From assembly GCA_025963875.1 (NCBI GenBank), contig JAOPZY010000109.1, positions 1 to 46,449 of the forward strand: a stretch of DNA of 46,449 nt. The letters are read 5' to 3'. Shown here one piece after another: positions 6,850-15,344 of the stretch. This stretch comes from Actinomycetota bacterium (lineage in GTDB: Bacteria > Actinomycetota > CADDZG01 > JAHWKV01 > JAOPZY01). Every line of letters starts with the position of its first letter. Within the stretch, counting starts at the first letter, position 1. Position numbers and translations under genes: made by a program. The notes under the pieces were generated by a model. That model had not been told where the DNA came from and made no database searches. It saw only the letters and a program-made list of their open reading frames with translations.

Positions 6850-9096
6850 TTAAGAGCCGCTGGCGGCGTCCCGCTCGATCGCGAGGCGGGTGAGGTCCAC
6901 CCGGGAGTCGATCTGGAGCTTGCGGAAGATCTGCCGGAGATGGAAGTCGATGGTGTGGGGCGACAGGAACATCTGCTCCGCCGCCTTCCGGTTGGTGAGG
7001 CCCTGCGCCACCAGGTCCGACACTGCACGCTCGGTCTCGGTCAGGCTGTCCCACCCGGAAACGGGCCGCTCCCGGCGCCGCCAGTGGCAGTGCCGCACGC
7101 CCATGGTGCGCAGCAGTGAACGCACGCGGGCCACGTCGTGCTCGGCCCCCAGCTCCTGGTAGGCGTTGAGCGCACGATCCAGGTGGAGATGTGCGGCGGC
7201 AGGGTCGTTGCGGTTCGACACCATCACCCCCGCGTCCTCGGTGGCCCGAGCCCTCGCCCAGGGACGGCGATGGGCAGTTGCGGCGCTGAGGAGCACGTCG
7301 ACGTCGCCCGTCAGCAGGCCTCGGGCATGGTCGGCCGCGGCGACGAGCGACGGGAGTTCCGGATTGTCGGCGGCCAGTTCGTCCGCACAGCGCGCGGACC
7401 GTTCTGCCACGGGCCGCTCGCCCGCGTCCAGCGCTGCCCTCACCGCCCAGGCAGCCGCCGTGGGGTCTTCGAGTTGGAGGCGCTTCCAGGACGTCACGTC
7501 CTCCATGGCGGCCATTTCCGCAACGACGGCAGCACAGCCCTCCGTTGCCTCCTGCACCTGCAACGCGGGCAGGACGCCGAGCCGCAGGCCGAAGACGCTC
7601 CAGTGGTACGAGCCACTCCCCCCGGCTGGCTGGACCTGGTCTGCGGCTCCGTGATGGTTGCCCTGGTGGAGCGCCACCGCTGCCAGGACCGAACGGGCTG
7701 CCGGCGCGAACAGCGTCGTCCGCAACTCTTCGGCCAGCGCCATGCCCTCCTCGGCGCCGGCTCTCGCGGCCTCTGCGGCCCCAGAGGCCAACAGAAGCTG
7801 CGAGCGCAGGACCGACGCACCGGCGAGCCAGAGGCCTCGGCCCCGGACCTCCAGCGCTGCAGTCGCGGTCTTGAGGAGTGCATCCGCTTCTTCGTGCTCC
7901 CCGATGGCAGTCAGCATCGAGGCGAGGAGAAGTTGGGGGATGGTCGTGCAGGGGGATTCGGGGTCCCGTCCGGCCCGCTCCGCGGCGGCTCGAGCCATAT
8001 CGATGGCATGCGCCGGCCGCCCCTCGTTCCAGTCCAGAACCGCGAGGGTGGTGAGCGCACCGGCAAGGGCCACATCCCCGTTCGACCGGCCGCTGCCTGC
8101 GAGCACCGACAGGGCCCGTTCCCGTGCGTCGCCGAAGGACTCCTGGGCCAGGAGACCGAGCTGGATCTGGAGCTCCGCGGCACCGTAGATCGTGTCGGGG
8201 AGCCCGCCGGTGCGGATCACGATTGCCAGCTCCTCGACGGACTCCGCGCCCAGGCCGTGGGCCAGGAGGTTCGATGCCACCCGAAGGCGGAGCTCTGCCG
8301 CCGCGAGGCCGGGCACCTGGCCGTCGGCGATGCCACGCCGTGCGAGTTCCAGGGCCTCCTCAGGCCGTTCCGCTGCGACGAGGGCATCCACCGTGGAGAT
8401 CCGCCGGGTCCAGCGGTGCGAGTCGGCGCCGTCGGTGAGGGCAAGCGCTCCGAGTGCCAGGTCCGCTGCCGCCTGGGCGAACCGGGGCATGAGCTCCTCT
8501 GTGGCCCGGTCCAGGTATGCCAGCGCCTGGTGGTCGCCGGGCCGCGTGCCCAGGATCAGGTGCACTGCGGCAACTGCGGGCGACCCGCCCCGGTCCAGCA
8601 GCTGCCTGCCGATGTGGCCGTGCAGGCCAACCCGCAGTGGCTCGGCCAGCCCCTCGTAGACCCCCCGCCGGAACTCCTCGTCGGCAAATTCGAACCGGCC
8701 GCGATCGGGTGTGAGGATGCCTTCCCGGATTACCTCCTCGACCGCCTGGAGCAGGTGACCGGCCGGCTGACCCAGGATGTCCGCCGCCTCGCTCACCGAG
8801 AACGAGCCGGCCATCATCGCGGCAACCTCCACCAGGCTGCGCGCCTGCGGCGAAAGCTCCCTCACCCTCGCGACGGGCTCGCTGCGTTCTTCCCTTCGAG
8901 CGAGGCTGTGTCCTTGCGTGACGGCCTGGTTGCCCAGCCGCTCCAGAACGACGACCTCTGCGCTCTCCACCCCCTCGAGCTTGGTGAGATCGACCGTGAG
9001 GCGGCCTAGCTGGACGGGCGGCGCCGCGTCGCCCAACGTGAGCACGTCCCTCGACGGGTCCTTGCTGAGTGCCGGATCGGCTTGGGTGAGTGCCAT
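6850..9096 (-). CDS. LuxR-family regulator with TPR-like body but no N-terminal ATPase
   Basis: 748 aa from the ATG at 9096, chosen because AGAGGAGAG lies just before it; a GTG at 9123 is the upstream option. The C-terminal HTH is clear (LTETERAVSDLVAQGLTNRKAAEQMFLSPHTIDFHLRQIF). The central 500 residues are Ala/Leu-rich helical repeats like the TPR region of large LAL/MalT-type regulators. The N-terminal 60 residues look like the tail of such a protein, and residues from about 75 (LSPQARSLVEVAAMMAG...) match the winged-helix module that normally follows the NTPase. No Walker A or B motif is visible, so nucleotide control seems absent. Target genes unknown. It follows the MEDS gene on the same strand. 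Confidence 0.8.
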   Translation of the reverse strand: MALTQADPALSKDPSRDVLTLGDAAPPVQLGRLTVDLTKLEGVESAEVVVLERLGNQAVTQGHSLARREERSEPVARVRELSPQARSLVEVAAMMAGSFSVSEAADILGQPAGHLLQAVEEVIREGILTPDRGRFEFADEEFRRGVYEGLAEPLRVGLHGHIGRQLLDRGGSPAVAAVHLILGTRPGDHQALAYLDRATEELMPRFAQAAADLALGALALTDGADSHRWTRRISTVDALVAAERPEEALELARRGIADGQVPGLAAAELRLRVASNLLAHGLGAESVEELAIVIRTGGLPDTIYGAAELQIQLGLLAQESFGDARERALSVLAGSGRSNGDVALAGALTTLAVLDWNEGRPAHAIDMARAAAERAGRDPESPCTTIPQLLLASMLTAIGEHEEADALLKTATAALEVRGRGLWLAGASVLRSQLLLASGAAEAARAGAEEGMALAEELRTTLFAPAARSVLAAVALHQGNHHGAADQVQPAGGSGSYHWSVFGLRLGVLPALQVQEATEGCAAVVAEMAAMEDVTSWKRLQLEDPTAAAWAVRAALDAGERPVAERSARCADELAADNPELPSLVAAADHARGLLTGDVDVLLSAATAHRRPWARARATEDAGVMVSNRNDPAAAHLHLDRALNAYQELGAEHDVARVRSLLRTMGVRHCHWRRRERPVSGWDSLTETERAVSDLVAQGLTNRKAAEQMFLSPHTIDFHLRQIFRKLQIDSRVDLTRLAIERDAASGS

Positions 9097-9211
9097 GCTG
9101 CCACTCTCTCCTCTGGTCACCACTAGGCGCTAGGTCCCGCCAGGACATATTTGGTGCCCTGCGTTTGTGCGCAGGCGCACTGGACGCCCCAGCGCTACTC
9201 GGTCACGACTC

Positions 9212-9847
9212 TCAGGACAGGTACTGATCCGGGGGGAGGTAGTAGGGATTCTCCAGGAGCTGGCCGCTCACGACCAGCTTCGGATGGGTACGCAGCAGGT
9301 CGAGGAGGATGCCGCCGCCGAAGTGGCCAAGGTCGTAGAGGCACACGATCGCCTGGGGGTACTGGGGAGCGAAACGGTTGAGCTCTGCTTCGTAGCGGAA
9401 GAACTCCTCGCGCTCGTCGGGGAGGTCGTGCAGCGCCCACGGCATCTCGCCGGTGAGCCGCCAGAAGGGGTAGTCCCCCTCGGCGGCGGCCACCGAGAGG
9501 GTCTCCTTCCAGAAGTCGAGGATGCCCCCGGTCGTGAAGGGCCTGGTTCGGAGGTAGGTCTCGGCGGCGGTGAAGAGCTCGAGCTGGCGCTGGGCCAGTG
9601 CAGACTTCGCGTCGATGTCGTCCCCCAGGTCCTCCAGCACCTGGGACGTCGGTGAGGAGTCCACGACGCAGAAACACTTGTGGCCCGCCTCGAGGCCGGC
9701 TCGCAGGAAGGGGAGCATGATCTGATCACGCTCCGCCTGGCTCACGTACAGTGCGCAGATGTGGTCGCCCGGCTCCATCGGTACGCCTGGGACGCCGAAT
9801 TCCAACGTGTCCGTCACGAGTGGATCGTTCACGAGTGGATCGTTCAT
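9212..9847 (-). CDS. MEDS-domain sensor protein
   Basis: 211 aa, a single MEDS (DcmR-type sensory) domain. Seen: MEPGDHICALYVSQAERDQ at about 24-42, where His and Cys are conserved in the family, a central FCVVDSS strand, IVCLYDLGHFGG and the closing DLLRTHPKLVV...ENPYYLPP. MEDS domains occur in regulators sensing small organic compounds and in actinobacterial anti-sigma/kinase networks; a stand-alone domain presumably works through a partner. The N terminus MNDPLVNDPLVTD comes from a 15-bp tandem duplication right after the start. Starts divergently from the PucR gene, and precedes the LuxR gene by 115 bp on the same strand, so the two may form a sensor-regulator pair. Confidence 0.82.
   Translation of the reverse strand: MNDPLVNDPLVTDTLEFGVPGVPMEPGDHICALYVSQAERDQIMLPFLRAGLEAGHKCFCVVDSSPTSQVLEDLGDDIDAKSALAQRQLELFTAAETYLRTRPFTTGGILDFWKETLSVAAAEGDYPFWRLTGEMPWALHDLPDEREEFFRYEAELNRFAPQYPQAIVCLYDLGHFGGGILLDLLRTHPKLVVSGQLLENPYYLPPDQYLS
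9814..9843. repeat. Two perfect 15-bp tandem copies in the MEDS gene start
   Basis: Unit TCACGAGTGGATCGT at 9814-9828 and 9829-9843. In frame, on the minus strand, it encodes the NDPLV-NDPLV duplication at residues 2-11. Looks like slippage that preserves the frame. Confidence 0.85.
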
Positions 9848-9968
9848 GGGGGCACACCTTTCTCAGGGAAGGGCCGCCTTCGGAGTCTACCGCTCTGGCT
9901 GTGATGTTTCGTCTAGGCTAGATTTCTCTTCTGCCGGAATACTGTTGTAACGGAAATCGGGGACGGCG

Positions 9969-11660
9969 TTGACCGACGCAGCTTCCCGGGAGTCGGAGGA
10001 CGACCTCCGGGACCAGCTTTCCAGCCTGCAGGGCGTGATGCTGCTCTCCCGGCTGATGACGGAGAGCGCCGACCGCGACCGCATCCTCGAGATGGTCGCC
10101 AACACGCTGCCGTCCCTCGGGAGGTGCCACCTCGAGGGGGTCTGGCTTTTCGATACCGGGTGGCGGGCGACCGCAGGGGCAGGCGCAGACCCTGCGGTCC
10201 GGGCCGACGTGGAATTGCAGGTGCGCGGCCTGGCTGTCGGTGGATCCCTTCGTGTCCCGGGAGCGGAATGGAGCTGGGCAGAACCCCTCCGAGGCCCCAC
10301 GGGCCCGCTCGGCTACGTCGTCGTCACCGCTGGCCAGGAGCCCTCGGGTGCCGAGCGGTTCCTGCTCCGCTCGCTTTCGCAGCAGCTCGGAATGGCGCTC
10401 ACGAACGCAGCGCTCCTGGCTCGCGAGCGGACCCAGTCGGAGAACCTGCGGACGGCGAACCGGGCCCTCGGCGAGTCGGTGGCGGCCCTGGAACGGAGCA
10501 CGGCCATCCACGAGCGCCTGACCCAGGTGGCGGCGTCCGGGCTGGGAGAGGCGGGGATCGCCGAGGCGGTGCACGACCTGACCGGCTACCCGATCGCGGT
10601 CGAGGACCGGCACGGCAACCTGCGGGCCTGGGCCGGGCCCGGCCGGCCGGACCCATATCCCAAGGATGACCCCCCGGCGCGCCAGGCGATGCTCCGACGG
10701 GTGGTGGCGGCCGATCGCCCCCTGCGGGAAGGGTCCCGGATCTACATTCTCGCCCGGGCACGGGAGGACGTCGTCGGGGTCATGGTCCTGATCGACCCGA
10801 GCGGGGTGGCGGGGGAGCGTGAACGGGTGGCCCTCGAGCACGGCGCCACCGTCCTCGCAATGGAACTGGCCCGGCTCCAGAGCCTCGCGGACACGGAACT
10901 GCGCCTCCGCCGCGACCTGGTGGAGGAGCTGCTCTCCGGTACGGACCAGGAGAGCGCCCTGGCCCGGGCCGCGGCCCTCCGCTACGACCTGCAGCGTCCG
11001 CACCGGGTCGTCGTGGTCGAACAGGCCAGCGGGGAGCCCGGCAACGGCCGTCTCTTCCGGGCAGTGAGGGCTGCGGCCCGGGATGCGGGCGTGGGGAGCC
11101 TGCTCGTGTCCCGGCTCGGCAGGGTCGTCGTGCTGTCCGACTCGCACAACAGCTCCTGGGGTGCGTTTCAGGCCGAGTTGCTTCATGACCTCGGCGGACC
11201 GGGATGCCGGGTGGGCGTCGGGGGCACGTGCGTCGCTGCGTCCGATTACCCTCGCTCCTACCGTGAGGCCGTGCTGGCCCTCCGGATCCAGCGCCTCTCC
11301 CGGGGCATGGAGCGGGTCACCTTCTTCGACGGTCTCGGCGTCTACCGCATCCTGGCAGACCTCAAAGACCTCTCCCTGGTGGAATCGTTCGTGCGGGTTT
11401 GGCTGGGGTCCCTGATCGACTACGACGAGCAGAAGGGCGCGGACCTCGTGATGACGCTCACCTCGTACCTGGAGCACGGCGGGAACTACGAGGCCACGGC
11501 CCACGCCCTCGCCGTCCACCGCAACACGCTCAAATACCGGCTGCAGCGCATCCGCGAGATCTCGGGCCGGGACCTCGGCGATCCCGACACGAATTTCAAC
11601 CTCCAGCTGGCGACACGCTCCTGGCGGATCCTGGCCGCCCTGAGGTCGCCCGCCGACTGA
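9969..11660 (+). CDS. PucR/CdaR-family transcriptional regulator with GAF-like sensor
   Basis: 563 aa. A TTG at 9969 follows an in-frame TAA directly and has GGGGA about 6 nt upstream, so it is the first possible start. Residues 1-165 form a GAF-like sensor with a helix (SLQGVMLLSRLMTESADRDRILEMVANTL) and the closing LLRSLSQQLGMALTNAALLARER helix. A second sensory stretch (LTGYPIAVEDRHGNLRAW) follows, then the CdaR GGDEF-like domain. The C-terminal HTH_30 is textbook: YLEHGGNYEATAHALAVHRNTLKYRLQRI. Such proteins activate catabolic genes for purines, amino acids or sugar acids. Its target is not evident; it may control the divergent MEDS gene. Confidence 0.85.
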   Translation: MTDAASRESEDDLRDQLSSLQGVMLLSRLMTESADRDRILEMVANTLPSLGRCHLEGVWLFDTGWRATAGAGADPAVRADVELQVRGLAVGGSLRVPGAEWSWAEPLRGPTGPLGYVVVTAGQEPSGAERFLLRSLSQQLGMALTNAALLARERTQSENLRTANRALGESVAALERSTAIHERLTQVAASGLGEAGIAEAVHDLTGYPIAVEDRHGNLRAWAGPGRPDPYPKDDPPARQAMLRRVVAADRPLREGSRIYILARAREDVVGVMVLIDPSGVAGERERVALEHGATVLAMELARLQSLADTELRLRRDLVEELLSGTDQESALARAAALRYDLQRPHRVVVVEQASGEPGNGRLFRAVRAAARDAGVGSLLVSRLGRVVVLSDSHNSSWGAFQAELLHDLGGPGCRVGVGGTCVAASDYPRSYREAVLALRIQRLSRGMERVTFFDGLGVYRILADLKDLSLVESFVRVWLGSLIDYDEQKGADLVMTLTSYLEHGGNYEATAHALAVHRNTLKYRLQRIREISGRDLGDPDTNFNLQLATRSWRILAALRSPAD

Positions 11661-11662
11661 CC

Positions 11663-11682
11663 CCGGGCGCATCGACGCCCGG
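11663..11682. terminator. GC-rich hairpin between convergent pucR-type and hsp20 genes
   Basis: CCGGGCG (11663-11669) pairs with CGCCCGG (11676-11682) around a CATCGA loop. It fills the 22-bp gap between the two convergent stop codons. No T-tract. Confidence 0.4.
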
Positions 11683-12108
11683 TCAACTCCGGGCGACCGG
11701 GATCCTCTTGACGGAGCTTTCGGTCTCGGCGCCAATCGGGACCCGGATCTCCAGGATCCCGTCCTTGTAGGACGCCTTGATGTCCTCCTCCTTGACGCCG
11801 GGGGGCAGCGGGAGCGCCCGGACGAACTCTCCGTAGCGGAACTCCGAGCGGTACTCGTCGGTCCCCTTCTGCTCGTTCCGCTCCTCACGGTGTACCCGGA
11901 CCTGCAGCATTCCGTCGGACACGGTCAACTCCACGTCACGTTCGGGGTCGATGCCCGGCGTCTCGGAGCGGATCACAAGCTCGTCGCCGTTGCGGTATTC
12001 CTCCACCGGCAGCCACCCCGATGCGAGCCCCGACGGCTCTCCGTTGAAGAATCTGCGGAACAGCTCCGGCAGTTCCAGGCCTCCCGGGCCCCGGCGCACG
12101 ATTGCCAT
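11683..12108 (-). CDS. hsp20: Hsp20-family small heat shock protein
   Basis: 141 aa. ATP-independent holdase that keeps unfolding proteins soluble for the DnaK/ClpB system. The alpha-crystallin domain runs from about residue 32 (LPVEEYRNGDELVIRSETPGI) to the end of YKDGILEIRVPI; FVRALPLPPGVKEEDI and the GILEIRVP strand are diagnostic. The C-terminal tail ends VKRIPVARS, where R-I-P-V is a close variant of the I-x-I/V motif that docks subunits. A perfect AGGAGGT sits before the ATG. It is transcribed away from the phosphatase gene. The other Hsp20 (14616) is a different paralogue, so the two are not a recent duplication. Confidence 0.93.
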   Translation of the reverse strand: MAIVRRGPGGLELPELFRRFFNGEPSGLASGWLPVEEYRNGDELVIRSETPGIDPERDVELTVSDGMLQVRVHREERNEQKGTDEYRSEFRYGEFVRALPLPPGVKEEDIKASYKDGILEIRVPIGAETESSVKRIPVARS

Positions 12109-12254
12109 GGCGTTACCTCCTCTTGTCCTGGTTCGATGGTTCCGGTCTGTGCGTGATCCCGCTTTCGAGGTTAGGACGGGCCTGGGGACTCCACATCAGG
12201 CGTCTTCGTAGTTCCTCGGGAACCCCGCGGCCAGCCCCCCCGGGCCTGGGATGA

Positions 12255-12274
12255 ACCACGCGACCGCGAGATGT
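12255..12274 (+). promoter_or_regulatory. 20-bp sequence shared with the second hsp20 upstream region, copy 1
   Basis: This stretch and 14528-14547 share the pattern ACCACGCGACYGCGRGATGT, 18 of 20 identical, and both lie a short way upstream of plus-strand genes of the stress island (31 and 68 bp before the proposed starts). It may be part of a common promoter or operator. No HAIR or CIRCE element is recognisable. Confidence 0.4.
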
Positions 12275-12305
12275 GGGGCGCCGGGACCGGCGCGAGCCTC
12301 CTCCC

Positions 12306-13085
12306 ATGGAGATCTCCGTCGAACTCGGCCACGCCGTGGGCCCTCCCGCGGTGGCCGTGGCCGCCTGCACCCTCCCGTCCGACCGGGAGGGCGGAGCGTC
12401 GGGGGACTGGCACGACGTGATCGCGCTGCCGAGCGGGGACGTGGCGGTGGTCGTCGGCGATGCGGCGGGCCACGGGGTGCAGGCCCGGCCCCTCAAGGAT
12501 GCGCTGCAGCGGGGTCTGCGGGGGATGGCGATGACCGGGACGGAGCCGTCCGAGCTCGTCAACGGCCTCGACAACGTCGTCGTCCCCGACCGGGACGGCT
12601 ACGCCACGGTTGTCTATGCAGTCGTGGAGCCGAAGCGTGGGGAGGTCGTCCTGACCAATGCCGGTCACCCCCCGCCACTGCTGGTCGGAAGTGGGGGATC
12701 GGCAAGGTTCCTCACCGACACCCTGGACCCTCCGCTCGGGGCGCCCAGGGCTCCGACGTCGCCCGAGGTCGGCCGGACACAGCTCCGGCCAGGCGACACG
12801 CTGGTGCTCTACACCGACGGGCTCATCGAGCGGCGCAGCCGCGATATCAGCACCGGCCTCGCGGGCCTGGCCGCCCTGGCGGCCCGCCTTGCCAGCGCTT
12901 CACTGGACGAGCTGTGCGCCCGGCTCCTTTGCATGGCCCTCGACGCCTCGGATCCCTCGGACGATCTGACGGTGATCGCGCTTCGCCTTCAGTACAACCC
13001 CTCCGCCGCTCCACCGCTCATCCCGACTCCCCTTCTGCCTGCGCCTGCCCCGATTGCCATCGCTCCCCTCGCTCCGTTCGGCTGA
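12306..13085 (+). CDS. SpoIIE/PP2C-type serine phosphatase, stand-alone domain
   Basis: 259 aa from ATG 12306; an in-frame GTG at 12273 would add eleven residues. It is almost only the PP2C catalytic domain: GDWHDVI, VVGDAAGHG (metal Asp), LTNAGHPPPLL, LVLYTDGLIERR and SDDLTVIAL are all present, so it should be active. Such phosphatases act in partner-switching pathways, dephosphorylating an anti-anti-sigma factor and so freeing an alternative stress sigma factor. There is no attached sensor, and no STAS or anti-sigma kinase gene is nearby. The last 35 residues form a Pro/Ala/Ile tail (IPTPLLPAPAPIAIAPLAP) of unknown use. It converges closely on the DUF2905 gene. Confidence 0.85.
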   Translation: MEISVELGHAVGPPAVAVAACTLPSDREGGASGDWHDVIALPSGDVAVVVGDAAGHGVQARPLKDALQRGLRGMAMTGTEPSELVNGLDNVVVPDRDGYATVVYAVVEPKRGEVVLTNAGHPPPLLVGSGGSARFLTDTLDPPLGAPRAPTSPEVGRTQLRPGDTLVLYTDGLIERRSRDISTGLAGLAALAARLASASLDELCARLLCMALDASDPSDDLTVIALRLQYNPSAAPPLIPTPLLPAPAPIAIAPLAPFG

Positions 13086-13093
13086 CGCGAAGC

Positions 13094-13309
13094 TCAACGG
13101 CGGGCGATCAGGTTCAGGACCAGCGTCAGGACCAGCGACAGCACGAGGCACGTGCCAAGCGGCGCATAGATGCGCACACTCCCCCGGGTCCACTGCAGGT
13201 CGCCGGGGAGGCGGCCGAGGCCGAGCCTTCCACCGGCAAGGAAGATGACCCCGATCAGCATGATGACGCCGCCCAGAGCGATCAGCCAGCGCCCGAGCTC
13301 CCGTTCCAT
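13094..13309 (-). CDS. DUF2905 small membrane protein
   Basis: 71 aa with two transmembrane helices: residues 9-28 (LIALGGVIMLIGVIFLAGG) and 49-68. Between them is LGRLPGDLQWTRGSVRIYAPLGT, which follows the DUF2905 pattern (G-R-L-P-G-D, then Y-x-P-L). Function of the family is unknown. Its start lies 3 bp after the stop of the baeRF gene on the same strand, so the two are almost certainly one transcript. The 3' end is 8 bp from the convergent phosphatase gene. Confidence 0.85.
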   Translation of the reverse strand: MERELGRWLIALGGVIMLIGVIFLAGGRLGLGRLPGDLQWTRGSVRIYAPLGTCLVLSLVLTLVLNLIARR

Positions 13310-13312
13310 CTT

Positions 13313-14428
13313 CTAGCCGACCACCTGGGCGGCCGAGTGAGGGACGTCGAACCGCAGGAAGGCCGCCACGGAGTGCTGCGAGAGGGGCGTGGGGGCCTGG
13401 ACGTGCTCGACCCGCCCGCTGGCGCCGATGACCGCAGCGCCCATCTCCTCGATCACATCCTGTGTGACCCGCAGGGGGCCGCCGCATCGCTGGCACGTTG
13501 CCCCCACCAGCCCGAGCCAGCCACACGCGTCGCAGGCGGATCCGCTGGCCCGGGCCTCCTCGTCGATCAGCAGGAACTGGACCGCCTCCTCGTTCACGGC
13601 AGCGAGGCACCACGGGATCCCTGCCGCTCCCAGGCCGCCGGTCGTCACCCGGTCGAGGATCTCCGCCACCAGCGATGCCTCCTCCGCGCGCTCGTAGCGG
13701 TCGACCACCGCCTCGGCGCAGCACCGGGCCTGCTCCGGGCCCATGGTCCGCGGATCGAAGGCGAACGTTCCGGCAACCCTGCCGCGAAGGTGGTGGGGCA
13801 CGAAGGGCAGGAAGGCTGCCACGGTCTCCTCGGGGCCTCCCACGAGGAGGAGCTCGGCCCGGGTGGCATGGATGAACTCGTCCGCGACGTCCGCCGTCTC
13901 GCGGAACAGCCGGTGCGCCGGCGACGGATCCCGTCCGACCGGCCGGCCCGGCTTGCCGGGCGTCACCACGATGGTCGCTCCCTCGAGCTCGCCCATGAAC
14001 AGCTCGTAGAGGCAGGCCTGCATCCGGTCCAGCACCACGAGGCAGTAGCGGCGGGACTCGTCGAGGAAGGCGAGGAGGGGCCGGAGGTAGGGCGTCGCAT
14101 CGACGACCGCCCGATCGCGCGCTCGTCGAGGGACGACGACCTCCTCGTAGAGCCCGGCCCGGTGACAGGCGAAGATCCCCACCGTCGACCCCTCGGGCGG
14201 GCCTCCCCGGGCAGCGAGGTCGAGGACCCTCGCCACGTCGGACAAGAGCGATCGACGCAAAGCCTGGCTCGGCTCGGCCTCCGCCTGCTCGAGAACCTCC
14301 CCGACCAGCGACTCCAGTTTCGTCCGCAACGCCGACGGCCCTCCGTCCACCCCCACATAGACGGACAGGACCGGGGCCCCCGAGGGCCGGAACTGCAGCA
14401 GGCGGTCGAAGATGTCCTGATCCACCAT
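13313..14428 (-). CDS. baeRF-family (eRF1/Vms1-like) protein with zinc ribbon
   Basis: 371 aa. The N-terminal region (VLSVYVGVDGG...) and the middle region (RYCLVVLDRMQACLYELFMGE, then ELLLVGGPEETVAAFLPFVPHHLRGRV) match the bacterial-archaeal eRF1-like family related to Vms1/ANKZF1, whose eukaryotic members cut peptidyl-tRNA on stalled ribosomes. Near residue 310 is a four-cysteine ribbon, CDAC...CQRC, followed by an eRF1 domain-3-like end. No GGQ motif is seen, as usual for baeRF proteins. Location beside Hsp20 and the DnaK operon suggests a role in translation stress or quality control; that is inference. It is co-transcribed with the DUF2905 gene. Confidence 0.7.
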   Translation of the reverse strand: MVDQDIFDRLLQFRPSGAPVLSVYVGVDGGPSALRTKLESLVGEVLEQAEAEPSQALRRSLLSDVARVLDLAARGGPPEGSTVGIFACHRAGLYEEVVVPRRARDRAVVDATPYLRPLLAFLDESRRYCLVVLDRMQACLYELFMGELEGATIVVTPGKPGRPVGRDPSPAHRLFRETADVADEFIHATRAELLLVGGPEETVAAFLPFVPHHLRGRVAGTFAFDPRTMGPEQARCCAEAVVDRYERAEEASLVAEILDRVTTGGLGAAGIPWCLAAVNEEAVQFLLIDEEARASGSACDACGWLGLVGATCQRCGGPLRVTQDVIEEMGAAVIGASGRVEHVQAPTPLSQHSVAAFLRFDVPHSAAQVVG

Positions 14429-14527
14429 GGCCCGACCAGGCTAGTGCCGCCCACGCCACACCGGTATCACGAAGCCTCGTAGTTCCCCTCGGTGCCTTCG
14501 GGGGACCCGGCGGAGCTCCACGCGACT

Positions 14528-14547
14528 ACCACGCGACTGCGGGATGT
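14528..14547 (+). promoter_or_regulatory. 20-bp sequence shared with the phosphatase upstream region, copy 2
   Basis: Second copy of the ACCACGCGACYGCGRGATGT sequence, 68 bp before the hsp20 ATG at 14616. A half repeat, ACGCGACT, occurs just before it (14520-14527), so the site holds two spaced ACGCGACT units. Confidence 0.4.
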
Positions 14548-14615
14548 CCCGCCCCCCCGAGGGGCGCGAGCCTGGGAGCGTCGACCCACCTGATCAGACG
14601 AGAAGGAGACACCCC

Positions 14616-15086
14616 ATGCTCATGCGCTTCGATCCCTTCCGAAATTTCGACTCCCTCGCTCAGATGCTGGCGCAGCGGGGTGGGCCGGCCGAGCAATCGC
14701 CCATCCCGATGGATGCCTACCGGGAGGGCGACCGGTTCATCGTCCACTTCGATCTCCCGGGCGTCGACCCGTCCAGCATCGACCTGACCGTCGAGAAGAA
14801 CGTCCTGACCGTGCGGGCGGAGCGGACGTGGCCGGCATCCGAGGGCCAGGAGGTCCTCGTGCGGGAGCGCCCCGAGGGAACCTTCGTCCGCCAGCTCTTC
14901 CTCGGCGAGGGACTGGACACCGAGCACGTCGAGGCCACCTACCACAACGGCGTCCTCACGCTCACCATCCCCGTTGCCGAGCAGGCCAAGCCTCGCAAGG
15001 TCCAGGTGACCGGCGGCGACAGCGAACAGCCGGTCGAGCCGAAGAGCGAAGCGGAGCAACCAGCGGAGGTGTCGAGCGCAGCCTGA
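14616..15086 (+). CDS. hsp20: Hsp20-family small heat shock protein, second paralogue
   Basis: 156 aa. Starts MLMRFDPFRNFDSLAQML, the usual N terminus of class A bacterial sHsps; AAGGAG lies 7 nt before the ATG. The alpha-crystallin domain is complete (PMDAYREGDRFIVHFDLPGVD, GTFVRQLFLGEGLDTEHVEATYHNGVLTLTIPV). The C-terminal extension is long and acidic (SEQPVEPKSEAEQPAEVSS). Like the paralogue at 11683 it acts as a holdase upstream of DnaK/ClpB; the differing tails suggest separate oligomers. It lies 258 bp before dnaK in the same direction and could be co-induced with it. Confidence 0.93.
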   Translation: MLMRFDPFRNFDSLAQMLAQRGGPAEQSPIPMDAYREGDRFIVHFDLPGVDPSSIDLTVEKNVLTVRAERTWPASEGQEVLVRERPEGTFVRQLFLGEGLDTEHVEATYHNGVLTLTIPVAEQAKPRKVQVTGGDSEQPVEPKSEAEQPAEVSSAA

Positions 15087-15344
15087 TGCGGCTGTCCAGC
15101 TAAAGGAGTCGGAGACCTGCGGGAGCCGGCCAACTGCTTCCCCAGTCGGCCGATGTCCCCCGGAACGAGGCAAGAGGAAAAAGAGGACGGGGTTGCGTTG
15201 AGGGCCTACGGCACCAGTCCCACCCCGTGACAGGCCGAACCCACTTGACAGGGAGCCGGCAGCGGCGGTTTCCGATGCCAGTTTTTGATCGATGTGAGGA
15301 GTAAGGCAGGGCGAGCGAAGTACGACGACAGAAAGGAACGAGCC

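Noticed and set aside
12251-14482. A very long open frame on the plus strand opposite the baeRF and DUF2905 genes
   Set aside because: It is Arg/Pro/Gly-rich with no domain, and lies opposite convincing minus-strand genes; long antisense frames are expected at this G+C content.
15245-15276. TTGACA upstream of dnaK as part of a standard promoter or HAIR site
   Set aside because: No -10 at 16-18 bp and no inverted HAIR half-site, so I mention it only in the dnaK entry.
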